64,000 nt of DNA from Tetrahymena thermophila SB210 (lineage: Eukaryota > Ciliophora > Oligohymenophorea > Hymenostomatida > Tetrahymenidae): assembly GCF_000189635.1 (NCBI RefSeq), contig NW_002476335.1:496001-560000 (forward strand), in the 5' to 3' direction. This document shows positions 44,375 through 57,753 of the stretch, piece by piece. Numbering within the stretch: position 1 is the stretch's first letter; every line of letters starts with the position of its first letter. Position numbers and translations under genes: made by a program. The notes beneath the pieces were generated by a model that was not told where the DNA came from, did not search any database, and was given only the letters and a program-made list of their open reading frames with translations.

Positions 44375-46951
44375 ATGTCAGACGGAGAAAATAATGCCTG
44401 TACGGTTTCAGCAATTCACAAATTACAGTCAGGTGTTTGCGAATATGTTGATCAAAACTGTACAGCAGAGTCGCTTGTAAGATTTTCTTACTTTTACTTT
44501 TGCCAAGTTTCTGAAAACATCATAGTTCTTGATTTACTTACAGTAATTATTAAGTTAAGCTCTAAAAATCAAATAAAAAACATAAATTAAATGTAAAGGT
44601 ACTGGTTCCTTTGATGGCTTTCCATATGTTAAGCTCTACTGCAGAATCATATCTTTCACCTGCTTTAGCTAAGTGCTCAAAAATATTGAGGTTATCTGAA
44701 TCTGTTGCAGGTGTAACACTTTTAGCTTTGGGAAATGGTGCTCCTGATGTTATTACAGCAATTATAGCAGGTGGAGACGATAATGGCGGAATCAGCATAG
44801 CTATTGGCTCCATATTTGGCGCTGGTTTATTTGTAACCACAGCCACTCTTTCAGCTGTTATCTTTCATGGAAAAAATATAAAAGTACATATACAATCTTT
44901 CTTACTTAACTTAATCTTTACTGAAATTAATAACATAATAAGCTTTAATCCTTTCAGTTAAATTTAGATTTAATAGAAATTTTATAATATAAATATAATG
45001 TCTTAGTTTAAAAAATAGCTACCTACTCTATAAAAGTAATATTTTCCTATTATAAAAAATAGATTGATAAGAAAACATTCATGAGAGATATGGTCTTCTA
45101 TTTACTTGGTTGTTTAGTAATTCTAGTTTATGCAATAATTGGAAAAGTGAACATTATAATGTCTTCTATTTTTATGTCTATCTATTTAATGTAGGACTAA
45201 ATTTATTTTTAAAAACATTTTAATAATAATTTTTAAATAATTTAAGTTTCCTGGTTATTGTCATTTTGCAAGACAGACAATAAAGAAAAGAACTTGAGAA
45301 GTTAGGAATTGATGAAAGTAAAAATTATAAAATGATTTTAACTTAATTAAAAATTAAAAAATATTAAATACAAAGGTGTAATTCAATAAGAATTGGAAAA
45401 CAATTTACATACTAAAAAGAGCAGAACTGCAAGTATAGCAAAGGATCTAGGAGTTATTTTATTCTAAAAGTAATTAAGCTAGCTATTTTACTTACATTTA
45501 AATATATTCAATTTACTTTACATAAAACTAAATTAGGGACTACTCTTCAGATATCAACAAAATACACTTTGAAAATGTAAAAATAAATTTAATTAGAATT
45601 TATAGTTTACAATTAATTAAATACTAAATTAGGAATAAGAATAAGGATAAGAATAAGAATAATAATAAGAATAGGCATGTAATATATCTTGCTTCTCAGA
45701 AGATGATTAAAAAAAATAGATTTAAAATTCATTAACTAGTTCTTAGATGGTGAAAGTTGCTACAACAAGTATAAAAATGAGATATAAATTTAGAAGCTTA
45801 AAGCATGTTATGAAACAAAAATATTACAGCTTTAAAGATGAGTTACACGAAATGAGCATAATATAAAAAATCATATACTTTTATGAGATTCCTGTTAATT
45901 TTATTAGAGATTTAACCATCCCTCCTGGAGATGATGACTAATGGAATAAATGGAGAGCTTTTATTTGTTGTTACACTACTCCTATTACTTTCTTATTTAT
46001 AACTGGAAGTAAGCAATTTAGATTAAACATTATATTAAAATAAAACTCTTTTTAGATATTAAAATGTTAGTAGGAGGTATAGAAGGATTTTACCTTGCTT
46101 ATTTACTCCTTGGTATTGGGTTTATTTTTTCACTAATAGTTTGGAAGTATTCTCATGAAAATAAAGCACCAGCTTTCATGTTTTTCTTCTCACTTTTAGC
46201 GTTTGTCATTTCTGTAGCTTACATATCAACAATAGCCCAAATCTTAATTGATTTTATTTAAGTAAATAAATTATCTATTTCTAAAAAAATTGTCAAATTC
46301 TAAAAAAATTAAATTAATTTTTCATTTTTAAAAATAAAGTTTTTCTAAATTCTATCTGGTATAAACTAAACCTTTTTGGGTTTGACATTATTAGCTTATG
46401 GAAATTCTTCAGGAGGTAATTTATTTAGCATATTTTAAGTAATCAATCAATCTATTTACTCTAATAATAATTAGACTTTTTCACTAATACACAACTTTCA
46501 AAAATGGGATATGGTGTTATGGCTATGACTGGTTGTTTTGCAGGCTAAGGTTTTAATTTATATATTGGCTTTGGTTTTGCTCTTGTAATGCAGACAAGAT
46601 CGTAAATTAATTAATGTTTTTGTAGAAAAATATTAAATAATTTATTTATTTATTTTGATAGGAGCGACTATGATTTTAGCTTATTTACAGCTTCAACAGT
46701 TAATGAATGGTTAAACAATGGCATTGCTATAGCAGTTTTATTGGCTGCAATAATTGCCACTATTTTCTCAATAATTGTTTCAATTAAATTAGGGTATAAT
46801 TTATTTATAATAAAAAGTAATTTAATTATTAAATATAATAAATAGATTTTCTTACGAAAAAGGAAGATATTCTTCATCTCTTATAATTATTTATTCAATA
46901 AGCATTTTGATTTGCTTCGGCTTTTGCGTTGGTGATTAAATTATATCATGA
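44375..46951 (+). CDS. Cation/Ca2+ exchanger of the NCLX/CCX (SLC8B1-like) family
   Basis: The start reads MSDGENNACTVSAIHK, followed by a Cys-containing luminal N-terminus (GVCEYVDQNCTAESL and FYFCQ). The first alpha-repeat is VAGVTLLALGNGAPDV (~44700), with GSIFGAGLFVTTATLSAV after it. A loop carries the family-like FIRDLTIPPGDDDQWNKWR (~45905). The second half has more spans and the second alpha-repeat, with LTLLAYGNSSG (~46380) and YGVMAMTGCFAGQG (~46510). The protein ends CFGFCVGDQIIS at TGA 46949-46951. Roughly ten short introns interrupt it. GNGAPD and GNSSG are the ion-coordinating motifs of the Ca2+/cation antiporter superfamily. The Cys-rich N-terminus and NGAPDV point to NCLX/CCX, which in animals exchanges Na+ or Li+ for Ca2+ across the mitochondrial inner membrane. 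Subcellular location here cannot be read from sequence. Confidence 0.85.
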
Positions 46952-47606
46952 GTTTTTCATAAAATATTTAAAATAAAAATAATTTATCTTATAAAAATTA
47001 TAATTAAAAAGTGTTTGTATTAATATATATTTAACCTCTTTATACATACCCACAAACACAAATATTATTATATCCATAATAATTGTAATAAATTATGTTA
47101 AATTAATTTCAATTAAACATAAAATTCTACTTTCTATCTAATTTATTCATTCTTTTCTCAACCAAGCAGTATTTAACTAATAAAATTAATATATTTTTAA
47201 AAAGTTTGACATAAAAAAAAATATCTATAAGTTTAAATTAAATGAATGATTCTTGTAGAAAATGATGCTACTAATGATAATTTGAATAAATAGAAAAAAC
47301 TTTTAAAATAAATATTTTATTCGAAATAAATATTAAAAAAATAATTTAATTTAAAATATAATTGAAGTTTTATTTAATTTTAAATGCTTTTTCAATCATA
47401 AAATATGTATTAAAAAATATTAAAATTAGAAAGGCAAGGCGTATATGCCTACTTTCTTTTACTATTTATATATGATTTTGTAAAATTTTATATCATATCT
47501 TTACTTATAAAATATAATTTTGCCAAAAAGTTCTAATTCATTCTATATTTTAAGAAAAAAATTAAACATTTAGATAGATATTCAAAGGATAAAATTTAAA
47601 AATAAA
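46952..47606. other. Intergenic spacer
   Basis: AT-rich, between two plus-strand genes. No feature seen; it likely holds the HslU promoter. Confidence 0.6.
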
Positions 47607-49016
47607 ATGAAAATACTTAATCTTTAATCAAAATTCTTAACATAGGTTTTGTATAAAAGCTTCTCTAATGTGAGCAGTTAGTTTGCAATTAAAAAATCTT
47701 CTTCAATGACTCCTAAAGAAGTAGTAGAATATTTAAGCTAACATATTATTGGATAGGAATAAGCCAAAAGAGCTGTGGCAATTGCATATAGAAATCGTTG
47801 GAGACGCCAATTTTTAGAGGAGGATTTAAAAAAAGAAGTATGCCCAAAAAATATTCTGATGGTAGGCCCTACAGGCTCAGGTAAAACTGAAATAGCACGT
47901 AGATTAGCTCAATTATCAGATGCACCTTTCATAAAAGTAGAAGCTACAAAATATACAGAAGTAGGTTACCATGGAAAAGATGTAGAATAAATTATTTAGG
48001 ATCTTGTTAGAACTGCAGTAAGAAATGCAAAAGCAAACCATAAAAAGAATATTGAAAATGCCAAACAAATTATTGAGTAAATTGTTCTTGATTAGATAGT
48101 TGATGCCTTCTTAGGACCTAATTTTTCTAATGAAGAAGTTAGAAATAAAAAGCGTGAAGATATATCCAATAATTTAATGGATGATCGTAGAATTACTGTT
48201 GAATTACCTCATGATTATTGGGAAAGAGTTAATACAAAGGGATCTTTTCAAAATATTGATGAATTTTTAGATTATATTAAAAATTTCAAGTAAGGTTTAA
48301 ACCCTAAAAACGACTAGCAACGTTTGACAGTCAAAGGTGCTCGCAGTTAACTTTATCAAATTTATGAAGAAGCATTGGAGAAAAGTGTTAATTATGAAAA
48401 AATTGCAATCCGTTAAGTTGAAGAAGAAGGAATAGTTTTTATTGACGAAATAGATAAAATTGCTACCTCAGGCGAAATTTAATAAAATTAAAAATCTCCC
48501 AGCGCTGATGGTGTTTAGCGTGATTTGTTACCTTTAATAGAAGGTACAGTAGTATCTACTAAATGGGGTGATGTAAAAACTGATCACATTCTATTTATTA
48601 CAGCAGGTGCTTTTAGCATGAGTAAGCCATCCGATTTAATTCCTGAACTACTTGGTAGACTTCCAATACGTGTTGAACTTCAATAACTCAAAAAGAATGA
48701 GCTTTACAGCATCTTAAAGTTCCCTAAATATAATATGATCTTTTAATAACAATAACTTCTTAAATAGGAAGGTCTCAATATATAATTCACTGATGAAGCT
48801 GTCAAGAAAATAGCTATTTTAGCTGAATAAGCTAACACTTCATTAGAAGATATTGGTGCAAGACGTCTTCATGAACTTATTGAGCGCTGCTTAGAAAACA
48901 TTTCTTTCGATGCTCCTTACCTTGAGCAAAAGGATATCGTGATTGACTAACAATTTGTTGATAAAACTTTACAAAAATATATGGAGAAAGCAGATTATAG
49001 AAAATTCCTTATTTGA
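47607..49016 (+). CDS. hslU: HslU (ClpY) AAA+ ATPase of the HslUV protease, mitochondrial precursor
   Basis: Intron-free frame of 470 codons, ending DYRKFLI at TGA 49014-49016. The start MKILNLQSKFLTQVLYKSF is basic, hydroxylated and free of acidic residues for ~30 positions, as expected of a mitochondrial presequence. HslU homology begins at [20 protein letters not shown]. Walker A GPTGSGKT lies at residues 87-94, the pore loop TEVGYHGKD around 120, and Walker [10 protein letters not shown] at ~276. [18 protein letters not shown] and the sensor-2 region [11 protein letters not shown] follow. HslU unfolds substrates and feeds them to the threonine protease HslV; its C-terminus inserts into HslV. 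The length, ~435 aa after the presequence, matches the bacterial protein (443 aa). Odd: the pore loop is GYHG where bacteria have GYVG. Several conserved Gln positions are encoded by TAA/TAG, which supports the code reassignment. No HslV gene is nearby. Confidence 0.97.
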
Positions 49017-49475
49017 GTTAGAATATTTAAAAATTATTTGAATCAAAGTTACATTCATCCATCCATCATAAACACAGTAAGAAAGAGTAAAAAATATTTA
49101 GAAAAGTTAAAGAAAAAGTAGATTTGAATATAAAACTGTTAAAAACAAATAAATAAATAAACAAACAAACAAAGAAACAAACAAAAGATGAAATAAACAA
49201 AAATTGTAAGTAAATCTTGTGTGTTAGTTTTTGATATTAGTAATTTAAATTGTAAATAGATAAATAAATAAATTTAAAATGTAATGCAAATATTATACAA
49301 TCTTCTTTACCAATTATTTTTATATTTATTTATAATTTTATTTTTTGATTACATTTATTTTTTAAAACAAACAAAGTAAATTATACTTTAAAAGACAGAC
49401 TTACAGACTAACTAAGTCTTCTCTTAAACAAATGGTAAAGAAGAAAATAGAATATCTATATTATTCTAACTAATA
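49017..49475. other. Spacer between convergent genes, with simple repeats
   Basis: It contains an (AAAT)n/(AAAC)n run at about 49143-49185 and otherwise AT-rich DNA. It is the shared 3' flank of HslU (plus) and the large CH-like gene (minus). Confidence 0.7.
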
Positions 49476-52400
49476 TCATTTTGGAATTTAAGAATTTGAT
49501 CTTTATTGTTAATTTTTGTTAGAAAAAGGATCTCCTTATACAGAAGATTTATATTTTGATTATATATTAGAATATTTTTTGCTTTTGGGGTATTTTTTTT
49601 GTAGTTGTAATGAAGATGTTCTTTCTCTTATTGGAGAACTTGAAGTACTACCATTTCTCCCTCTGGTTCCCTGGTATGGATCTTTTTGATAAAAAGTTTT
49701 AATGAATTCATTAATTTCAAATTGTAAAATATTAATTACCTCTACTGTAAATAGAACTATTTCCATTAAATTAGCCTCTGTTGTCTAAGTTTTCTCCTTA
49801 TAAGTTTTTAACGTATTAGAAAAGAGCATGCTTGTCTTGTGGAAGATCAAGATATAAAATTAATCCTTTGAGTGAATCTGCTGTTGTAAGTTTTAAGTTT
49901 TAAATGTCATGCACTGAAACTTATTCAACATTATCTTTAACAAAGTCAAGCTGAATTTTCTTTTTGTCTTTGTCTTTATCTTTATCTTATTTTTTTTTCT
50001 TTAACTTTAATCTCTCTAATTTTTCCTATTGCAATTTCTGGATTTCTCTTTTCACTATTTCCTAATAATTAATTCCAAAGTTATCAGGATCTTCTTAGTC
50101 ATATTTTTAAATCTCATCAAACACTGGTCTGCCTTTAACAGCAATCCTCAATAAAAGCTCCTCAAACTGCTCATAAATTATACCATATTAACCTTCGTAA
50201 TTGTTACGAGCACAATTATTGTACATTTTGGAGACTTCGTCTGAATTAATAATCTGTGGTAAAATCTTGAAGTGAGAGCATATTAAGTAAAATCCTCTGT
50301 AAGATAACTAATCAACTTATTCTGTGTCTTTCTGATTTTAAATTTTGATATCTTAATAATTCTTATAAAGAGAAAAGAGTGTCGAAAGAATGCGAGAATT
50401 TTCAGTTAATGTCTTTCTAATCTCGGGATTTGCTTGTAGTTCTTCAAATAAATACTTAAATTCATTTTCTCTATCTCTCCTATCCTATTCTTTTTATAAA
50501 GCAATCTCATTGATATTCTTATGCTTGTTTTGTAAAGATGATTATCTCTCTTACTCTTTATGGTATTTTTCATCATCCTATATTTTTTTTCTCATGTTTC
50601 TTAATTCTACCTATCCTTCTCTGTATTCGACCCTCTATCTATTTGCTTCAATTTACTCTCTTCTCTTTCTTTCTAATTCTTATTGTTTTTCTAACTGATC
50701 TTGAATTTGCTTCATTTTAAGAATTTTTTTTTCTTCAAGTTTTTTATTTAGCTCATTTTTCATTGCTATTTACTGCAATCTTTAACGTTAATATCTTTCT
50801 TTTTCTTTCTCCATTTCTTAAATTTTCTTTTATTCCTTTTCTAGCTCTTCTTATCTCTTTTTAGCTTTAAAAGCTTCAATTACATCTTTCTATAGCTCAA
50901 CTTCTTTGATTCTTTGTTTCATTTTTCTATCTAAACTCTACTGCTTTTTTATTTCTTCTTCTTCCTTTTGCAGTCTGTTTTTCTCAGCCTTTTTGATTTT
51001 TTAATAATAATTATTAATAAAATCGAGATTAAATTGATATTACTTAATTTAAGATGGCCTTCCTCGATTTAGGTAAGCCTGGTAACCCATATTAAGAATA
51101 TTTTTCCACCCACAAACTTTAGTAAATATTTGATTGTTTGAGACTTCTTAAATCTTTTACACTCATAGAATTATTTTCTAATTAAAAATTTTTATTAAAT
51201 TAGAAAGAATGATTTTCTAAACAAATTAATTACTTTTAGGAGGCTAAGGAGTTTATGGATCTTGTTTATTTGGTATTATTTTTTACAATGTAACTATGCT
51301 TGGGATAGGCTTAGGGCGTGCTTAAACAATATTAACTATTTTCATCTTATTCTCTCCAATAGAAATGCTGATTATTTAGTATTATTAAACATTTGATTTA
51401 ATTTAATTTAAATAACTTACTTAAAGTTTTCCTTTAAAATATCTTATAGGACAGAATATGCAAGGATATAACCTTCACTTAAACCGATAATTTTATTTCC
51501 GTCAAAATTATTATTTAAGTAATACTACTTTTCTTAAACCTTCTTCAGATTATCTGGTAATGGCATATTTGGATCCTTCAATAATCTGTTATTCCATGAT
51601 TTAATAGTCATAACATCTAAGTTAGGAGCGAAGCATTCAGGATTCTCAAAAATAGCTGGATTGACTCCTTTATTCTTTTTATAAAGAGCCATAGTCTAAA
51701 AGAGCTCTCTTAATTGGTTGCTGATAAATAAATAAATTAATTTATTAATTAAAATTCAATAAAACAAAATGCTATCCTTACCCTAATGGTTATCCACGGA
51801 GATCTTTAGGAGGTTAGCTAAACATAAATATAGACAGTTAAACTATAAATTAAACAAAATCAGAGTATTTTAGGAAAGTGTATTAAGGATTGGAGTTAAC
51901 TTATTTCATTATATTAAGTACATCATCTCTACTTACGAACTTTTGAAGGTCAAAATCTTTACAGCAATTCCAAACATCCCCGAAAGAAATTAGTTCTGAA
52001 GTATTTTTTTACTCTTAAAATAAATCATTCTTTTTATTAAACATTTTATGGATGTTACTGTACCTGCTAAATACAAATTTGAAAGTATTTGCATACTGCT
52101 TCATAACTATATCTAACGAGTCTATATCTCTTTACTCTAACTCCTCAATTTTGACTATTTTATACTTTAATTTATTTATTTATTATTGAAGTTTGATAAA
52201 TAAATATTAAAAAATGTTACCTTATTTAAGCTTTTAATTGTATCAAGTTCTTTTTCTTGATAAACCAACTGAGCGTATTAGTCTGTTTGCTTTTATTTAG
52301 CTACATTCAATTTGGTATGGATTTTATTTACTTCTTACTCAGTCTCTTTTTTCAATTGTTACTCCTTTTAGAACTTCCAAAATTTATCTAAATCATTAAG

Positions 52401-55400
52401 TAAAGATTTATTTTCTCTCTTTTCTCTTATTTAATCAATTTCATCTTTTCTTCTTTCTAAACTTAAATGAGCTCTAGATTTATTTAGTATGCTTGAATAC
52501 TTATTATCTTTTTCATATACAGAATCGAAGGGCATATTGTGATCTTTTGAGAATATAATTTCAAATAAGTAAATATATATTAACTACATAAATTTCAATA
52601 ATAAATACCTCTTGTTTTTTATAGTTGATTCATGTGTTAAAGATTAGTCTATTCAAATTACTAAAAATCCATTCTATTAGCTCCATATGTATTTGTATTA
52701 TATTGTCTCATAGAGGGGGATCCATCTGCTCCAAGTTAAGAATTGTTGTTATATGCATAATTATTTATCTTTGGATGGCGTGGGGAAGACTCAAAGGCAT
52801 CTCCCCAGTCTATTTCATTAGAGTTTTTACGAAGGTACTGTTAAGGCTTTTGATTTGAATCAGAATGAGCAGTAGAGGACTTTTGGTTTTGCTACATTTA
52901 AAATAGATTGTACTCAAAATCTTTTTATTTTGCAAGTTCGTCATCCTTGTATTTTTGAATTACTTAATCAGGATCTCCAAAGAACAATAATAGCTGATAT
53001 ATTCCTTTGTATTAAATACCTGTAGCCAATAGATCTTATTAAACTTTTACAACAAAATCTCTAATTTCTTTATTTAAGCTAGGAACTTCTCTTTCAAGGA
53101 TAAATTTATTCAATTCTATAATCAGTGCCCTTCTCTATGCTTCGATAATAACTTACTCTTATTCTGTAGTATAATCTTGTTAGAATCTACCTGGCTGTTG
53201 TAGAAGCTAGTTATAGCTATTTTAAATCATGTTAAGAGATGCTTAAGATAATTTTAAAGTATATTCTTAAAATGTTTCATTCTCTATGAATTTATCAATC
53301 AAGTTTTTAATAGATTAAAACAAGCTTTAGCTCCATATAATATCTTGCAAGTACATTTTGCTTAGCATGTCTGTCATTTATATAGCAGTTTTTAAATTTA
53401 GTCCAGGATGACTACTAATAGTAGTAAAAAACTCAACTTCACATGTGTTCATAGTAAATATGTTATTTGTAGAACGTAACTGTTTAATAATTAAATATTC
53501 TTAATTAAAAATCTTTAATTTAATTGCTAAATGAAAAATTACCTAAATCTACTTTATGAATGGATCTAATAGCACGTCAGGAGGCATTTAAGCAAATCTC
53601 TTAAATGTATAAGCAAAATTTCGGAGAATAAACTCTCTTAAGTTAGTATCTGAGCTGTTTTCTATTAATGAAAAAGTAAGCTTCTTGTATATGAGTGCAG
53701 TGGAAGGATTTTTTTGATTAGCAAAATTTTCTAATAAAACAAAGAGTAATTGCAATGAATGAAACTTGAGGACTTAAGAGAAATCTCTTGATCCTTTTTT
53801 CAGTAAATCTAGAATTTATATTGAAATTTGTAAATTATCTGTAATATGTCTTGGATATGTAATCCAGCAATCACAAAGTAGCTACAGGGCTGCCTGTCTG
53901 TCACTAGCACTATTTTTAATTGGGTCATAATCTGCTATTTTTTAAGATTACTCAATCCAAAAATCTAAAATTCTATTTGAAAGGAGCTAATGTTAATTAA
54001 AAGATTTATTGATATGAGAAAAAAAGTAATGAGTAAAATAATTTTATTACCTCTTCTTTGTAATTTTGCATTTCCATAAGATTCGGAAATATAAGTGATA
54101 TGTACCTTATATATTCTTTAATATCTTCAAATAGTTTTCTCATTTAAACAATAAATAAATCAGAAAGATTGTATTTAGCAATTTGTGTTATGATCTAAAC
54201 AACATTCATTTTAATCACTTTATGTCTTTTTAGGCATAATATACATGATTAAAGTCCTCCATTTTCTCTAATAAACCATTAATATGTTTGAGGTAGAATA
54301 TCAGTGTTACTTACTTCAAAAGCAACTTTAGAGATTATTCTGGTTGACCACAGAGCCACTTGCTCACTTGAAGATTGCAACCCAGGCTTAATCATATCAA
54401 GAAACCTAAAAAGATCAGATTCCTCTTTTTCAATAAATCCTAAAACCGTTTTGATGTTCACATAAACATTTTGAAGCCAGTTACAAAGAGGTTGAAAACT
54501 TGTTTTCATTCCTTTTATGAGACCAACAGCCAAATATTTATTATTATTTGCAAGTAAACCAACGGCCTTTTTGATATTAAAATAATTTTGATGAAAAAAG
54601 AAACTTACTTATTCTAGTATAAATTTCATGAATTATATTTGAAAAAATAATTAAAAAGTGTTTATCATTCATACCTGCTTAGGTTTTAAATTTAGTTCTT
54701 TACACAAACCCACTAAAATGAATTCTAGTAATGAAGTGCAGTCAGAAAGCCTTTTGTTGATGTCAATTTATGAAATATCTACTCTGGATGGATCATTTAA
54801 TTCTAATTGAAATTCATAATCAAATTTTAAAATTTTGTATAAGACCTAATTATTTAAATAGTAGTATTTTTATTACCTTCATTATTAATAAATTAGTTTT
54901 CAAAGTAGTCAATTGGATAGTTCATGCTGTTTTCGTTGTTGATGCTTCTAATACTACTCTGAGTTGTATTAAATAAAATTTAAATTAATAATAATAGCGC
55001 TTAAGTGTTTATAGTAGAAATAGCATTTATTTTTTAATCAATTGCAAGATTTTTTTTTTTCGCTTCTACTTTTAAAATAGAATATGGCAGAAAGTAAATA
55101 AATGATTTTAAATGAGTTAACATTTTTGTAAATAGGTTACGTTATTGTGCGAAAAGGATTGATTGATCTAATTTATATTTGGAAGCTATAGTTATGGCTT
55201 TAATTTAAATGTTTTATATAGATCTTTAAGTAAATCTGACAACATTTCATTATCTCCTGAAACTATTAAACTCTTTATTTCACCTTCTAGCTTAAAATCT
55301 ATTTATTTTAAGCAGTTTTGAATAATATTCCAATTATAAACTCTAGTCGATGGGTTTTGAAGGTTCTTAAGTCTCGCAACATCATTGATAACATTATAGT

Positions 55401-55563
55401 TGTCAGTAATTTGAGTTAAAAGTTTACCAAGTTGTATTCCGTTTTAGAAGAGTTTAGCTTATTCATCACTAATCATTATATTTTAATTTTGCAACTATTT
55501 CACCCTTCCATATACTAACTTAAGCTCCTTTAACCAGTCGTAAACACCACTGTCAACCTGCAT
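49476..55563 (-). CDS. Large protein: CH-like N-terminus, helical body, coiled coil, Ser/Arg-rich end
   Basis: The start reads MQVDSGVYDWLKELKLVYGR at 55563. The first ~120 residues look like a calponin-homology-type domain (NGIQLGKLLTQITDNYNVI, then RVYNWNIIQNC). After several introns there is a long helical stretch with repeat-like Leu/Ile pattern (PLCNWLQNVYVNIKTVLGF, ALWSTRIISKVAFEV). A disordered region follows (AFESSPRHPKINNYAYNNNS), then a Pro-rich patch (VQARPKPIPSIV, ~51320) and a Lys/Glu coiled coil (~51000-50000). The C-terminus is GRNGSTSSSPIRERTSS plus a short Q/N end, TGA 49476-49478. CH-like plus helical-repeat plus coiled-coil layouts occur in ciliary and microtubule-associated proteins, so that role is suspected. 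The frame can be followed by eye through many short introns, but two adjacent genes cannot be excluded. Confidence 0.65.
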
Positions 55564-57753
55564 TTCTCCTTAGTTAGCTAATTTATAATCTTATATATTA
55601 ATTTTCTATTTTATTATTGATATTTGTTTATTTATTGTTTATATTTAGTCACAAAAATATTTTGTTTGTAAATTACTTCAATGTTGATTAAAAATTTTTA
55701 TTTATTTTAATAATCATTTATAAATTATTGTAAAAAGTTAATGATCAAAAGTTAAATTAAAATTAGTGATGCATATTTCTTTATTTAATTATAAAATTGA
55801 GCCTGTACAATTAATCAAAAAAGAATCTACTAATAATATATATAGTAAAATAAAATATCAAAAAGGGAACAAACTCATGATTAATATTTTTTAAAAGCAC
55901 AAATATAGCTAATTAATTAATTGTTAAATTATAAAAATTTTAATTTTAATAAAAACTGATAATCTACCACTATTTTAATCATTTTGTATCATGATAGGCA
56001 AGACCAATAAAAATTAAAATCTATAAGTATATCTATCTACATTTATATATTTATTCATTTAAATTGTTTAACATTTTAATTTTTATTATTATTTTTAAAG
56101 TTACTCTTAAAAAAATAACTTTAAAATTTTGAAAATACTCAATTGAATCTGTTAAATAGTTTTACTTAAAATATATTTATTTATTTTAATATCTATAAAA
56201 AATTGAATATGAATTAGCAACTCATGGATTTATTAAATATTTTATTTAAGTAAAATTAAATTATGAGTAAATATATTTTAGCTATAAAAAAGCAATAAAG
56301 CTATTTTGAAGAAATATTTAATTGAGATAATGTTTTATTTACATTTAAAATAAGTAAGTAAGGAAATTTCAATCATAAATCTAATTTAAAGTATGTGAAT
56401 ATTAATTAAAAATAATATAAATTCAATTTAAAACATTTTATCTAATTAGTAAAAAGTTATTTATTATATGATTTTAAATAATAAATTTTATTAATTTTTA
56501 ATACAGCGTATCAAAATATCTAATTAATTTTAGACTACTTTATCTTAAATCAATCAGCAACTTATAAAAAATTAAAATTTATCCTAGAGGCTTAGTTGGT
56601 TACAACCTAAATACAATATAATTAAATTCTATAAAGCAACTATTTAAAAACATAATATAAATTTTATAAATAAAAAATATTCCATAAAAATAAAATTAGT
56701 TTTTTACATAGTGTAACTAATCATGTAAAAAGATCAAGTTATAAAATTTTTTAAGGTTCAAAATATGAGAAATTTTGTTATTCTAAGGACTTGGTTGGAT
56801 TTTTATCAAGGGATAAGATAATCATATTCTTTTTATTTTTATTATATTATTCAATTTTTATTTAAATTATTTGTCAATATTTACTAAATAAAAAAAATTT
56901 TAAATATTTTTTAAAAAGATTCTTATCTAAAAGCTATTTTATTTGATTTTTCGATCTTTCTAATTTCTAAATTGTTTTGCTTTTACGACAATAATAGTGA
57001 TTAAAATTATAAATTTAAAATAAATATAACTGATTAATATTAAAATTACAAATTTTATATAAAATTAAATAAATTCATAAGTAAGTTATTTAAAATATGT
57101 TTGTTTTTTTTTTTCAAACTTTTTAAAAATTGTGAACAAAAATGAGCGTATGATAAAAATAATACTAAATTAATAGTTTACAAATCAAAAAATAGATTGG
57201 ATTCATAACACTTAATAGAAATAGAAAACAAATTAATTTAGAAGAATTTTTTGTTTGAGATGACATATTAAAAATAGAAAAATTAATCTTATAAAAGAAA
57301 TGTTTAGTTAATTTATCTTTTTGATTTTTCTCCTTCTTTTTACTTAATAAAAAAGAAAAGGTAAGATAAAAAATGTTAAAAATTAAACTAACCATCAATA
57401 ATATATATTAAAAATGGAAAAGTAAAAGCAAAATATTTTGATCTACTTAAAAAAAAGCAAAAAGAATAGCTATTTTGAGTATTTATAAATATTTTTAGAT
57501 AAATTTTCTTACAAAAATGAAGTGGAGTATTTAATTATAAAGTATTTACATAGTGTTAAATTTAATTTATATATTGCTTAATTTTAAATATGTTATAAAT
57601 AAATGAATGAATTTGGCGATGAAAATAGTAGTTAAAACTATCAATAAGGAAGGGTCTTTTAAAATTGATTGGCGATTCTTTATTGACTTAGTTTAAATAA
57701 ATAGGTGTGATATTACGTCACAGGCATTGATAAATTAGTCGAAAATCACAGCT
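55564..57753. other. Long AT-rich intergenic region
   Basis: No gene supported on either strand. Short hydrophobic frames (for example near 57165-57398) have no support. Confidence 0.55.

Noticed and set aside
44562-44846. Minus-strand frame overlapping the exchanger
   Set aside because: Antisense of the conserved first alpha-repeat of the NCLX-like exchanger.
49143-49185. AAAC/AAAT tandem run as a possible telomere
   Set aside because: Ciliate telomeres have G-rich units (GGGGTT or GGGTTT types); this is an ordinary microsatellite between convergent genes.
57165-57398. Minus-strand hydrophobic 77-codon frame
   Set aside because: Isolated in a gene-free spacer, composition driven by AT content.
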